In this document: positions 53,001 through 64,000 of the stretch, in pieces | Numbering within the stretch: position 1 is the first letter of the stretch | Layout: each line of letters opens with the position of its first letter | Position numbers and translations under genes: made by a program | The notes under the pieces: generated by a model | The model's database searches: none | What the model saw: the letters and a program-made list of their open reading frames with translations, nothing else | What the model was told of the DNA's origin: nothing | NCBI GenBank assembly: GCA_034508935.3 | Contig: CM067442.1 | Span: 141,875,994-141,939,993 of the forward strand | Source: Berghia stephanieae | Taxonomy: Eukaryota > Mollusca > Gastropoda > Nudibranchia > Aeolidiidae | Direction of reading: 5' to 3' | Length of the DNA: 64,000 nt

Positions 53001-53095
53001 AATCATTAATAGATGAGGAGGAGCGAAGGAGACTACACCAAGTCTAATAAGCTCTATACAGAGGTATCCAGGTATCTAGGTAGGTATGAGGTAAG
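50040..53095 (+). mobile_element. CR1-type LINE, nearly complete ORF2
   Basis: Encodes an apurinic-type endonuclease and a reverse transcriptase in two overlapping frames, 50159-50698 and 50607-53009. Endonuclease motifs: TNADSVMNKREEL, VIAITEAKPK, VGVIYRSPNS, MGDFNMP, GKSDHATI. Reverse transcriptase: SKSPGPDKLHPY, ENYRPVSLTSVVCKLMEQ, DVIYLDFRKAFDKVPHWRLI, TSGVPQGSVLGPVLFLIYIN, FADDTKLYG, then KDLGVFIDRKLNFKKQIQ and LDYRRRRGDMIQTYKIVKG. The frames differ by one base at an 11-A run (50577-50587), which may be a sequencing error or a real break. All other codons are open, so the copy is young. No ORF1 (gag-like RNA-binding protein) is seen upstream. The 3' part has GGTATCCAGGTATCTAGGTA and no long A tail. 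No nearby host gene. Confidence 0.88.
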
Positions 53096-53740
53096 GGAGA
53101 TAACAAAGAAAAATTCGTATGCGGTAACAAAATTACAGTTATTGCTCTCTTTCTATTTTCCGCATGCGCAATCGCAATAAACATTGCCACCCAATATCCG
53201 TTTCAGTTTGTTGGCATAAACTACAAACACAGTGACTGTATCACTTCAATGTTGAAAATAGACTGCTTGTTTTAATTGAAAATAGAGTTTGATAATATGT
53301 GAAACATATTTCCGCTTAGACAAGGTAAGTCAATATTCACATCTAACAGATACGTTTATTTGCATCAATGTCCCGACCATAATAGTCTAGATAATTTTTT
53401 GTTCAACGTCTGCTGGACGGTGACGACAGTAGCTGAGTCAATTGTGAGTTATGCAAAAAAACAAACAAAATCAAAAACCACCCATCTGCTTCTTTCTATA
53501 CGGTTCTAGTGTATAAACTAATAAACATTTTTATTTGTCATTTGAAAGTAACAAGTAAGGAATTGAGTGACCAATTTGTCTTCAATATTTTTTTTTTTGC
53601 TCTAGACCATTGAAGTTGAAGGGAAAATGAGACAAGTCTGCTGCTCCCGTCGGCGTGTACAACTTGAACTTCCAGTTCAAAATCAGTGTTTCAAATATAC
53701 CGGATTTATAATAATGTTCTGCCTTCAGAACTTCAGATTA

Positions 53741-53741
<1 letters not shown>

Positions 53742-53790
<49 letters not shown>
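53742..53790. repeat. (CT)n microsatellite
   Basis: Pure CT array. Confidence 0.95.
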
Positions 53791-53793
<3 letters not shown>

Positions 53794-54811
53794 GCTGCCA
53801 ACTTTTCAAAAATAAAATAAGGAACGCTCACTTGGCCGGGGATGAGGGACGACGTGTGCCCCCCCCCCCCCTTCATCGAATCGCAACATATAAAAGCCAG
53901 CCTTTTTAATTACTATAACTAACACTAACAAGTTTGAGATACAGAGGCTAGTCCAAATGTTGCTAAATTATCGGGTTTAGTACCAGCACATTTGAATCGT
54001 TACAATGACACTTTCCACAATGAGATCAAGATTTCAGAACAGACAATATAAAGAAAGAATTCAACTGCCTCAACTTTGATAAGAACCAATACACAAGAAG
54101 CACAGTTGTAAAATAAATGAAATAACTTAGGATGGTTAGAAATGCATAACTGCCAACCGTTTTGGGTTTAAAAAATAGGTGAGTTCGGCTAAAAAGTAGA
54201 CGATTTTCTTTCATGCAACATAATGGTCTTTAATTAGTACACAATAATAGTAGTTATAGTAAAATGCACCTCTAAATATTGGAGAATTCCCGCTTCTTTA
54301 CTTTGACAAGATAAACACACCTAAAAATGGAGTATACTTATTTTTCTTGAACCTAAACCGTTACAAAAGCTTGCTTGAAAAATAAAAAGTAAAAATCAAA
54401 TGAAGATGTCTTTTTAAAGGGATTAAATTTATATTTCGTAAATCATTCAAGGGAAATAATCATTGTCATGTTTAATCTATTTAAGCAATTGATTTTCTGA
54501 TTGAATACCTTCCAATCAAAGATGTGGATTTAATTTTATTTTTAATTAAAATAATATTTGTAACAAATAGTAAAAGTATCAATACTTTTTTAGAATATTA
54601 AGAGTATATCGAGGCTAACATCCATATTCTATGCAAATCTCCAATACATTATGAAAGGTTTTAGTAAAAAACAGGCGTCATATAAACAACTGGAATTTTT
54701 TTAATAGTTGAAAATCATTTATGATAGAGGCATAATTCAAATTAAAGAGCTACACAGGAATGGAGATTATGCTGTGCTGATTTAAACCCTGCTCATCCTC
54801 TCTCATTGGAC

Positions 54812-54906
54812 ATCAATAATAATAATAATAATAATAACAATAATAATAATAATAACAATAATAGTAGTAGTAATAGTAATAATAATGGATCAATAATAAT
54901 AATTCA
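54812..54906. repeat. (AAT)n microsatellite
   Basis: Interrupted AAT/AGT array. Confidence 0.9.
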
Positions 54907-55033
54907 TTAGGTTGTTTACCACAAATTAGTCAAAAATTAAAAAATACGGATTTTGAACTAAAAATAAGGACTTACGGACTCAGGAAGTCAAATACGGAAC
55001 AAATCCGTTTTTAACGGAACGGTTGGCAGCTAT

Positions 55034-55042
55034 TTTCTCTCT

Positions 55043-55100
<58 letters not shown>

Positions 55101-55126
55101 TCTCCACTCTCTCTCCTCTCTCTCTC

Positions 55127-55182
<56 letters not shown>

Positions 55183-55185
55183 CTA
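55034..55185. repeat. (CT)n microsatellite
   Basis: CT array with CC interruptions, about 150 bases. Confidence 0.95.
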
Positions 55186-55484
55186 CAAAGGGGTTGATTT
55201 TGATGATCACTCCAGCCCTCTAGAAATAGAAATACACGATCATCCAAATGTTACCCTCCATCACCTATTTTTGCATTTTTGTGTTTCTGCATGCGTAAGA
55301 GAAGAAACATTAGCCAAAGCCTAACATTAACTATGAATGCTAAAATTCAACGACCATAACATCATTGCTCCGGCCACTAATATATGACTGCCACAACATC
55401 ATCATTCCTTCTGCCACCACCACAACCACCACTGTCACAGTATCATCCCTTCCACCTCTACTACAGCTGCCACCATTACCACGC

Positions 55485-55990
<506 letters not shown>

Positions 55991-56546
55991 CACCATTCAA
56001 CTTTTGGTTGAATTTGTGTGTGATTTTTTGTTGTTGTTGCAATCTTAAAATTAGTAATTTGAATATTTTGCTGTGTATTGCATGCATATGATTTACTTAA
56101 TCCTGATGCATAGTTTTTCATTTTTAAAATGCATGAAACTGCCGGGCCAGGTCAATCCTGCTCAATTGCCAGGGCTGTAGCCTTCATGGACTTTCATAGT
56201 GATTGAGTGCATATATTAAAAAAATTGTGTTTGGTGTGCACATAATTACGTGTATAACGGCACTCCCTGTGTAAGATTCTTATCTGAGGACATTGGCTAG
56301 CAGACCAAACAACTCTGGTTTTTACACCAGAACCCATGATTGCTGTTGCCACCTTGCTTTGCTCACCCACAGCTGTTGTCGTGAAATAGTGAAAGTTGAG
56401 TGATGGAGTCAATTGAGAAATAGGCTTAGTAATTAGTTGTGATACTGATGCGCTTATCAGACGTTATGTAATCTTTTGTACTTCTGCTTTTAAATGCCCT
56501 TTTGATCAAATTTTTGCATTTTCATTTCAGTGTAAATCTCATCTAC

Positions 56547-59500
56547 ATGTCAAAGTTTACAAAGATGTCTCCTCCTGTGTCTCCTACCCCTGGTGGTTCT
56601 GGAGCTTATTCACCGTTCTTGAACTCTGCCAACAGTAATGGCTCATCAAATAGCCAAAAATGGGACACTCATCTGACCGCTACTGCCAAAAGACAGAAGT
56701 ACTTCAGGAGGCTTTTGAAATTTCGGCAGATGGACTTTGAATATGCATTCTGGCAAATGATCTATCTATTCATATCACCACAAAAAGTGTACGTTATTGT
56801 TCAATATCAAAATAGAACGCAAATTCGATTATTTAGTTTATGTTAGGATTTACTTATTGTTTCACATAACTCTTATATAATGTACTGAGCATTGTATTAA
56901 CTATTACTGACAATTGTTTCGGCCTGATTTCCTTTTTGTTTTAATTAGTTTGAAAGTTTTTAAATATTATTTGTTCAGGAGCATGTTAAACAAAAATGAG
57001 TTCCCTAATTAAAAATGAATTTGATATGCAATAAAAACAGACAAGATTTTCCATGTTTTAAAAATTCTTTTTCTTTTCAGCCTGTTGTAAGGGTTAATAA
57101 TTATTCTAGCAATTCTAGCAAACCCACTTGATTTTTAGAATATCAAGGACCAATGAATGATCCATGAGTCATTCTTATGTGTACAATTTATAAGCCCAAT
57201 TTTGTTCAATAGACACTCAATTAGCTATTACTTTTTTAAAAAGCATTTTATACCATTAAAAATCAAATGACCAAGAAGCTCTGATGAAAATGTATGGCCA
57301 TTCTAAATAATGTAAGGTTAAGGAAAAGTTAATTGCAAAATTATAAATCCGAGGATATATGGGAAAAATGTCTGCTTTTGAAAAAGTAGAGTTGTTCTTG
57401 TGAATCTGAGCAACATAAAACAAACAAAAATGGCTAATGTAAATTTATAGTTTGTCGATTCACTCTTGATAGACATTTTATAAATTCTTCTATCAAGTTA
57501 TGACTATTTCATTAAACCTTGACTAAACTAATATAAAGCAGTAGATAAACAAAAAGATAGTCCTTCCTCTAAAATGCCGATTGTTAAAAGGTATGAAGTG
57601 AAATGAAAGATAGGGCAGTGGGATGTCTCTCTGGTTTTGATTCCCAGGAGAAAATAATGTATATATCTAGTTTTCATAATTTATTTTTTTTTTCCATTTA
57701 CAGATACAGAAATTTTCAGTACAGAAAACGTAAGTAAACCCAAAAAAAAATGTTTCTTTGTAATTTCTGTTTGCCATTTTAACAATGAACATATTTTTCA
57801 TGTCCTATTTGCATTGCTTTTTCCTGAAATGATTTTAGAAGTTGTGAACGTTTATTTTCTCTTTTTCTTCATCCAGATACCAAAGATCAATGGGCACGAG
57901 ATGACCCTGCCTTTTTAGTTCTTTTAACATTTTGGCTTTTGGGTGAGTATTATTTGTTTTCATTTTGCTAAGATTTCCAACAGTGGTATTGTATAGGGCC
58001 TTTAAATTGATCAATATTTCTCATGAAATCTCATTCAATATTAACGTATATTACCAATTCCTTACCTCAGCCTCCCCATTTTGGTGGCATGTTTAACTTT
58101 TAGGGAAATAATCTATTACTAGTAATAAGAATTTCATAATTTCAAAATAAAAGGAAAAAAAAAAAAAAATAAAAGAATTCCAGTCCTCCAATGCTTGTAA
58201 TTTTAGGGCTTCAATGTTATGATCAACAAATTTTGTATTCATGCACAATAAAACAGCCTGGGCTTTAAGAATTTTCATAAAAGCTTGTGATAATCAAAAT
58301 ATCTAGAATTATCCAGGGGACAATGTGCTGCGCAATCATATACCCTTGAGTGCTACACACCAGTCATCTGAAATTCTCAGTATCTTTTTTTTTCGGCACA
58401 TGACACTTATATTCTTTCCTTTTTTTTTTTTCATTTTCAGCCTCTTCACTTGGTTTTGCTCTTGTGTTGAATCTCGGATTTGTTGGTTTTATCAAGTTTT
58501 TACTTTGGGTCATATTTGTGGATTGTATTGGAGTTGGCCTTCTCATTGCCACTCTGTTTTGGTGAGCCTTCTCAAAAATGATAATAATAATAATGATGAT
58601 GATATATTATATTTGTTGAGCGCTCTCCCATATCACGAGGAAGTGCTCAGAGCGCTTTACAGCGGCATCAACAATTCAATTTGGAAATTAATGAGGTCTT
58701 AAGATGCTTTTTAAACATGTCTTCCGATGAAGAATGTCGTATTTCTTTTGTAAGTTTGTTCCGGAAGGTTGGAATGTTTCTAGAAAAGTATCGTCCTTCA
58801 CATGACTCTTGAGAGTTCTTTCCTTGAGTGACGAGCAATTTTCCATCGGATGACAAGTGAAGGGTTGGTTTATATAACTCCAATTTATCAAAATAATAAG
58901 TTGGTTAATATGTGTTAAGGCATTTAATACACAATATCAGAACTTTGTACAATATTCGCTCCTTAACAGGAAGCCAATGAAGCTCTTTTAGGGGAGGTGA
59001 TGCATGATGTTTCTTGCTGCGCTTAAGGACTAATCTTGCAGCATTGTTTTGAATTCTTTGCAGCCTGAGTATTCTCTCGCTGGTGAGGTTCAAAAAGAGA
59101 GAGTTACAATAGAAATTTTGAAAGAACCAATGATGTAATCAAGGTTTTTGTCACATCTGTATTTATGTAGTTTCTAATTTTACCAATTCTTTTCAGTTGG
59201 AAATTTAGGCATTGAGAAAGATATTTTATGTGCCGGTCTAATGCCATATTCTCATCACAACTTCTTTTGATAGTAATTAATACTGAATTTTAAAAAATAG
59301 AGTATGATTCCCTTTATTCTTTCCCAAAGGGAATTTGTCTTTTGGGTCTATTCCAAGGGAAGCTGGAATAACCCAGGCATCAGCCACAATGCAGTGCCAC
59401 AAAGTCAGCTAGGGTGAGGTGACTTGCTTTAGGCCTTACTGTGCACCAGAGAGTCAAACTCGGTACTTTTGAGTATTTAAAAAAACTAACTATACTTCTG

Positions 59501-60904
59501 TGCCGGGCAGCCCCTTATTAATGGACAATTGGAACATATTTGTTCAAAGTATGAACTTAATAGACTGAAAACAAATTATTAGTAATGAATTTATGTTTCC
59601 ATGCGTAATGTAGTTTTTCACTTTTAAATGCTTTTTATTAGTTTAAAAAAAAATAATTTTGTTTTTCATATTTTACTCCCTAAAGAGACTGCCATTTTAA
59701 TCTTATCTCTTTATATATGCAAGTATTTCTGAATATTATTGTTTTTCATTGCAGGTTTATAGCCAATCGATACATGATAATAAATCCACCTCGGGGTCAA
59801 GATGTTGAATGGGGCTATGCATTCGATGTTCACCTAAATGCTTTCTACCCACTCCTTATGATTCTACACTTCTTTCAACTACCATTTTTGCACCGTGAGT
59901 ATCCAATGAATGTTAACTTGTCAAACCTCCCTGCTAATTTTCTTATTTCTTACATCTATCTTTCTTTTTCTTCTCTATGTCCCTTATTTCTTGTCATTGG
60001 GTTTATATTCGCTTAAAGTAGTCAGTGCTACCTTTCACCTCCCATCAGAATACCCGTGGTTGTAATTTTGTTAACTTTTTAGCCGTTTTATGAATATGCA
60101 TCAACAAACTGTAGATGCCTCAGTGCATGATATGGAGTTGGTAAATATATAATTTTTATTTATCTCCAGATGTCATCAACAGGGACATGTTCTTCTCCAG
60201 ACTATTTGGCAACACATTTTGGCTCCTCGCTATTTGCTACTACATATATATCACGTTTCTAGGCTACAGTGGTAAGTGTTATATCCTTTAATCTTTGGAA
60301 AATATGAAGGGTAATGCAATTTTATTGTGCCTATGGTTTTCATTACCAAATCCTTAGCAGCTTAGAATATTTATTTCTTCTGACTGACCTAACCATTTGA
60401 TGTTTTGGGTGACCCAAGTAGCTGCTCAGATTGGATGGGGAATTATGTTTGAAAAGTCTTTTCCAAGTTCTCACCAATAAGAGTTTGAACTTTGGAACGT
60501 TATCTCAAGTCCAATTGAGATTGGAATGCATTGACAAGAAATCACGGTCTATTCATGTGTTCAGGGTGATGTATTTGTCAAAATGATAGGAGATTGCTGC
60601 TAAAAAAAAATAGAATGAAAAGCGCTACAATCATCTTTAATTTTGAAAATTTTAACTTTGTTTTGTTAAAAATGCTTATGTTATCGCTCTGTATTTTGAT
60701 TATATGAATGATTTTGTTTGAATATGTATCCTCACTTTTCTTTGTTTTGTTTTATTTTTTTCAACAGCCTTGCCATTCTTGAAGAACACAAGGACATTTT
60801 TGTTTCCAGTGACTGGTGTGATCCTGATATTTGTCCTGTCCGTTATTCTCAACTGGAACTTCAGCTGGATGCTCTCAAACTTTTACCAATATCGAGTCTT
60901 ATAG
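56547..60904 (+). CDS. UNC50: UNC50 homologue, complete
   Basis: UNC-50 is a Golgi/ER multipass membrane protein; in C. elegans it is needed for nicotinic receptor trafficking, and the yeast homologue is Gmh1. Coding exons: 56547-56788, 57704-57729, 57877-57942, 58441-58561, 59755-59894, 60170-60271, 60768-60904. Total 834 bases: 277 residues and a stop (human 259). Seen: a Ser/Pro/Asn-rich N-terminus (MSKFTKMSPPVSPTPGGSGA) that is longer than in vertebrates; KYFRRLLKFRQMDFEYAFWQ; SPQKVYRNFQYRK; TKDQWARDDPAFLVLL; GVGLLIATLFW; DVEWGYAFDVHLNAFYPLLM; YYIYITFLGYS; ALPFLKNT; ending SNFYQYRVL. Membrane segments are evident in exons 3-7. A TTTCAG acceptor at 56530 precedes the start codon, so there is probably a 5' non-coding exon upstream. 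All junctions hold phase. Confidence 0.94.
57704..57729 (+). CDS. UNC50: UNC50 26-base micro-exon
   Basis: Between TTTACAG and GTAAGT, 26 bases encode YRNFQYRK, joining exon 1 (GT|A gives Val) and exon 3 (C|AT gives His). Matches YRNFHYRK in human UNC50. Confidence 0.85.
58572..59280 (-). repeat. CR1-group LINE 3' fragment in UNC50 intron 4
   Basis: Minus-strand frames read LDRHIKYLSQCLNFQLKRIG then KIRNYINTDVTKTLITSLVL, FYCNSLFLNLTSERILRLQR, IQNNAARLVLKRSKKHHASP, LKELHWLPVKERILYKVLIL and, in another frame, a C-terminal tail. The 3' UTR has GCTGTAAAGCGCTCTGAGCA and ends in an ATT/ATC repeat. This is the last third of a reverse transcriptase gene, broken by at least two frame changes. Unrelated to UNC50 and antisense to it. 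Confidence 0.8.
59305..59510 (-). repeat. SINE fragment (family C relative) in UNC50 intron 4
   Basis: AATGCAGTGCCACAAAGTCA is the reverse of the ACTTTGTGACACTGCA module at 21.36 kb; GCGAGTTTGACTCTC-like sequence marks a worn B box. Diverged. Confidence 0.4.
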
Positions 60905-60952
60905 TATTTATTTCCCACGCTTGTGTACATAATTCTTAGCCATGTCTATAAT

Positions 60953-60958
60953 AATAAA
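60953..60958 (+). promoter_or_regulatory. UNC50 polyadenylation signal
   Basis: AATAAA 48 bases after the UNC50 stop codon. Confidence 0.55.
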
Positions 60959-61424
60959 TGCTGAAAATTGAATAAGTGGATGCAGTAAAGGTGACATTCT
61001 TTCTAATTGGAGGGAGTCTTTCAGTATTGCTTTGTGCTCAACCACTTTACTTTTGAAATTCCTCTTTCAGCATTGTGAATTTTAAAAATTATTATTTACT
61101 TTGTTTAACTCTAGATAATGCTGATTTTAAAAAATGCTTACTAAATATACTTTGATAATTAATTTCTTCTCATTTATAGCATTTTTTTTTCTTTTCTTGT
61201 TTGGTTTGATTGCATTTGTCCAACTTTTGGTCAATGATCAGATATGTTCACTTTTACTTTTGATTACAGAATATTTTTGTCATTTTATCTTTGGCTTACA
61301 ACCAAGAGCGTTAAAACAAGTTTAAATTTTTTAAAAATATGGTACCAACCACCATGTGCTTTCTGTTCCATGCCATGATTTATTGAAAACTTTTGAGAAA
61401 TTTAAGCATTCAGAAACAAGATAG

Positions 61425-61935
61425 GGGTCCTTTGACCTCCTATGGTGGGCAGGAGGTCACTTGCTGTGCCTGCTATCTTCTTATATCTTTTTTTCCGAGT
61501 TGCTTTCTGTCTTTCTCCGGGAATGGAATAATTTCGTTTTATCCTGGCCTTGCAGAGTCCTTAGCTGAGAGGGGAACAGCCAAATGTTTAGTTTTAGCTT
61601 TGGGAGATGATTTTTTCCCCCCCTTGTAAATCATCTCTCTGTTATGTATTGTTAGTCATGTTTCCTGTTTTGGATATATTCTATAAACATTTGAGTGTAT
61701 TCCTCTTAGTGGGATCCTGTGCTTGTGTCTGGATAAGACTTTTAAGTGATCGCAATCTAGGTACACTGATAGTGTGCTCTTGGAATCTGTTCCCTATTTG
61801 AACCAGTCCCCTTTATCTTACTTTTTCTTGGGCACCTTTACTTGTAATTCTAGAATTTCTTCACTGACTCGTTTTATTCTTTTTTATTGGCACTAAAATG
61901 GCCTCAATGTGTTTCAAGTACCATAAAACAGAAAC
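61425..61935 (+). repeat. SINE-like family B, full copy
   Basis: Head GACCTCCTATGGTGGGCAGG, module GGGAGATGATTTTTTCCCCC...GTAAATCATCTCTC (61599-61640), GTGATCGCAATCTAGGTACA, end CACTAAAATGGCCTCAATGT...AAGTACCATAAAAC. Confidence 0.78.
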
Positions 61936-62110
61936 AGGATATCCAAGGGGCCAAGCCAGGCTTTTTCACTCTCACTATCTCTGCTATTGCTATCGTCTTA
62001 TATTTTTTTGTCTCTTCCACGTGACTGTCTGTCATTTTTCTGAAGTTGGATGTATGCATTATATCCTGGAAATAATGTTTTTTTCCTCCATCTTGTAAAT
62101 TGAATCATCT

Positions 62111-62560
62111 CTAGTGCACTGTAATCCATTTGCTGATTTATAATAATTTGTGTATCCCTTTAGGTGGCGACATTGCCTTTGTCTGACAAAACACAATGAT
62201 GCATTTCTCTTCGGATTTACTCGCGTTCTTAGGTCTTTACCTTTGTCTTATTAATTTTCTTTGATGTTTGAAAGGGTAGATAAACCAATAAACCCATCAG
62301 CTTCTTTTACCCTGGTACTGAAATGATCTAAAAGTGTCTAGTGCACTGTAATCCATTTGCTGATTTATAATAATTTGTGTATCCCTTTAGCTGGCGACAT
62401 TGCTTTTGTCTGACAAAACACAATGATGCATTGCTCTTCAGATTTACTCGTGTTCTTGGGACTTTACCTTTGTCTTATTAATTTTTCTTTGATGTTTGAA
62501 AGGGTAGATAGATACACTGATAAACCCATCAGCTTCTCTAAAAGTGTCACAAGCGCTGTT
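62111..62560 (+). repeat. Tandem duplication of a SINE-like segment, unit about 227 bases
   Basis: CTAGTGCACTGTAATCCATT...GGTAGATA...CCCATCAGCTTC occurs at 62111-62337 and 62338-62548. The second copy ends in AGTGTCACAAGCGCTGTTAA, the family B type 3' end; the first lacks it. Confidence 0.8.
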
Positions 62561-63724
62561 AAAAGCCTTAAAGCAAATCAAATCAGAAGAGAAGTTGTTC
62601 ATATAGTACCTACCATAAAAATTTGATAGAATGTGTTTTTAAGTTGTTTTAGTTGTCTGATGAAGTTACATACAATCAGAATGGGAGTATATTTTGATTT
62701 ATATCATGTGATTGTGATAATTTATATATTTCTTTTGCTGCAATATGATAGATTAATTCTAACTCATTAATTATAACATTTCGAAATTAAATATGATTAA
62801 CGAGGTTTGTGAAGAAATAAGTTGTCTTAGAAATAGTTGTGATCAATAAACTAGTATCAGTACTCAAAATGGTATTCACATACTTGGAAAGGTCACTGAG
62901 GATTAAGCAAAATCGCAATATTTCAACATAGAATCATTGGGATAAACGTTTGTTACAGTATCATACTTCTATGAGGGGACCAGTAATACGACACCCAAAC
63001 TTTCTTGAAACATTTTGCTAATGTACAAATAAATATTTATTGATGTCAACTATCCACAAGTTGGTGAAAGAGAAGAGAATTGGAACGGGGCCTATCCAAA
63101 TTACTTAAAGACCCACTCTGATTGTTTTTGTTTTATTTATAATTTTTTTAACATAAAAAACAAACAAAACAGGACTTGTTTCCTGTATTTGTTGGAAACA
63201 TCTAGAATTGATCCAATTTTGTGATACTTTTAAGTAAATTAGAAAGTGTGATGTAAATGGTAAATGTGGTTACAGACCGTTGTCTTTTATTTCCTCCCAT
63301 GAATGAACGTAGCAATGTGAGTCTAAAAGAACTCAATTTGAACATTTTACAAATGTTTATGGGAATGTTTTGGTTAATTTATAAATGTGAGTAAATATGG
63401 CTTATCTCCATTATGTACGAAATTCACGATTTTGTGGAATCCTGATTTTTTTTTTTCAATAGTTATTCTCTTTTTAAGTTTTTTCTTTTTAAAAAAATTC
63501 ATATTGATTGCCTTATTTACATTTAGATAAAATGATGTCATAATATTATAAACACAACATATGTGTCTCACTGCTTGAGCATATTGCATAGAAACATGCA
63601 TTCAAATATTTCTGGCTTGAAGTATGTATGACTATTGCTATGCGTTTTGATGTTCATGTAAGTAGTGGAAATCTAAAACAATAGCTGCATGATCAAAGAG
63701 GGAGAGTTGTATGAGAAGGGGTAG

Positions 63725-64000
63725 CCCACTCCGCAATTTCTGGGTGGGGCAGGGAGGTACATACTGTCTTCTATCCCCTTATATCTGTTTTCCAACATAA
63801 TCTCTGTCTTGGAATGAGATTATTTGGTTTTGCCCTGGCCCTGGCCGGAGTCCGAGCTGGGAGGGAAACAGTCAAGTGCATAGTTATTGTTTTGGGAGAT
63901 GATATTTTTTTCCTTGTCAATCATCTCTCTGTTATGTATTATTATATTTGTGTATTTTCAATGTATAATGTTAGCATTTGAGTGTATTCCTCTTTGTTGG
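63725..64000 (+). repeat. SINE-like family B, copy cut by the window end
   Basis: GGTGGGGCAGGGAGGTACAT, CTGGCCGGAGTCCGAGCTGG, module GGGAGATGATATTTTTTTCC (63893) and GCATTTGAGTGTATTCCTCT up to the last base. Very close to the copy at 41.05 kb. Confidence 0.8.

Larger units (their letters stand above)
60960..64000. other. Region downstream of UNC50
   Basis: Apart from the SINE-like copies listed, AT-rich sequence with no coding exon recognised on either strand. Confidence 0.55.

Overview
This is an AT-rich animal (metazoan) genomic window. It is crowded with microsatellites and short retroposons, and it holds parts or all of four conserved nuclear genes with spliceosomal introns. No bacterial, phage or CRISPR features are seen, and I recognised no LTR retroelement, Polinton or other virus-like copy. 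The introns of 0.2-5 kb, tRNA-headed SINEs and CR1-type LINEs suit a marine invertebrate, perhaps a mollusc, but the taxon is a guess.

Layout: (1) 419-2321, plus strand: the last two coding exons of DPH5 (diphthamide biosynthesis). (2) 9597-27663, minus strand: a nine-exon NADK2 (mitochondrial NAD kinase). Every splice site can be read from the sequence, but exons 4, 5 and 9 each carry an apparent one-base frame break. (3) 28052-36779, plus strand: a complete ten-exon SLC30A7 (Golgi/early secretory zinc transporter ZnT7), in frame throughout, about 400 residues. It lies head-to-head with NADK2 across 388 bp that probably form a shared promoter. (4) 56547-60904, plus strand: a complete seven-coding-exon UNC50 (Golgi/ER membrane protein), about 277 residues, in frame. 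The genes are housekeeping and not a pathway; DPH5 and SLC30A7 are, from memory, also neighbours in vertebrates.

Between and inside the genes: eleven copies of one tRNA-derived SINE; a second, longer SINE-like family ending near GCAAGCGCCGTAAAAC with an internal GAGATGAT...ATCATCTC hairpin; a third SINE with two near-identical copies, each flanked by its own target-site duplication; a nearly whole CR1-type LINE (50.1-53.0 kb); a Rex1-like LINE inside a piggyBac-like element inside a pogo/Tigger-like element (12.25-16.65 kb, in a NADK2 intron); a 515-bp MITE with perfect 36-bp terminal inverted repeats (25.8-26.3 kb); and a long foldback hairpin (17.03-17.23 kb). No new coding system was found. 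The most useful leads are the NADK2 frame breaks, the nested transposons, the foldback and the SINE families with a shared internal module.
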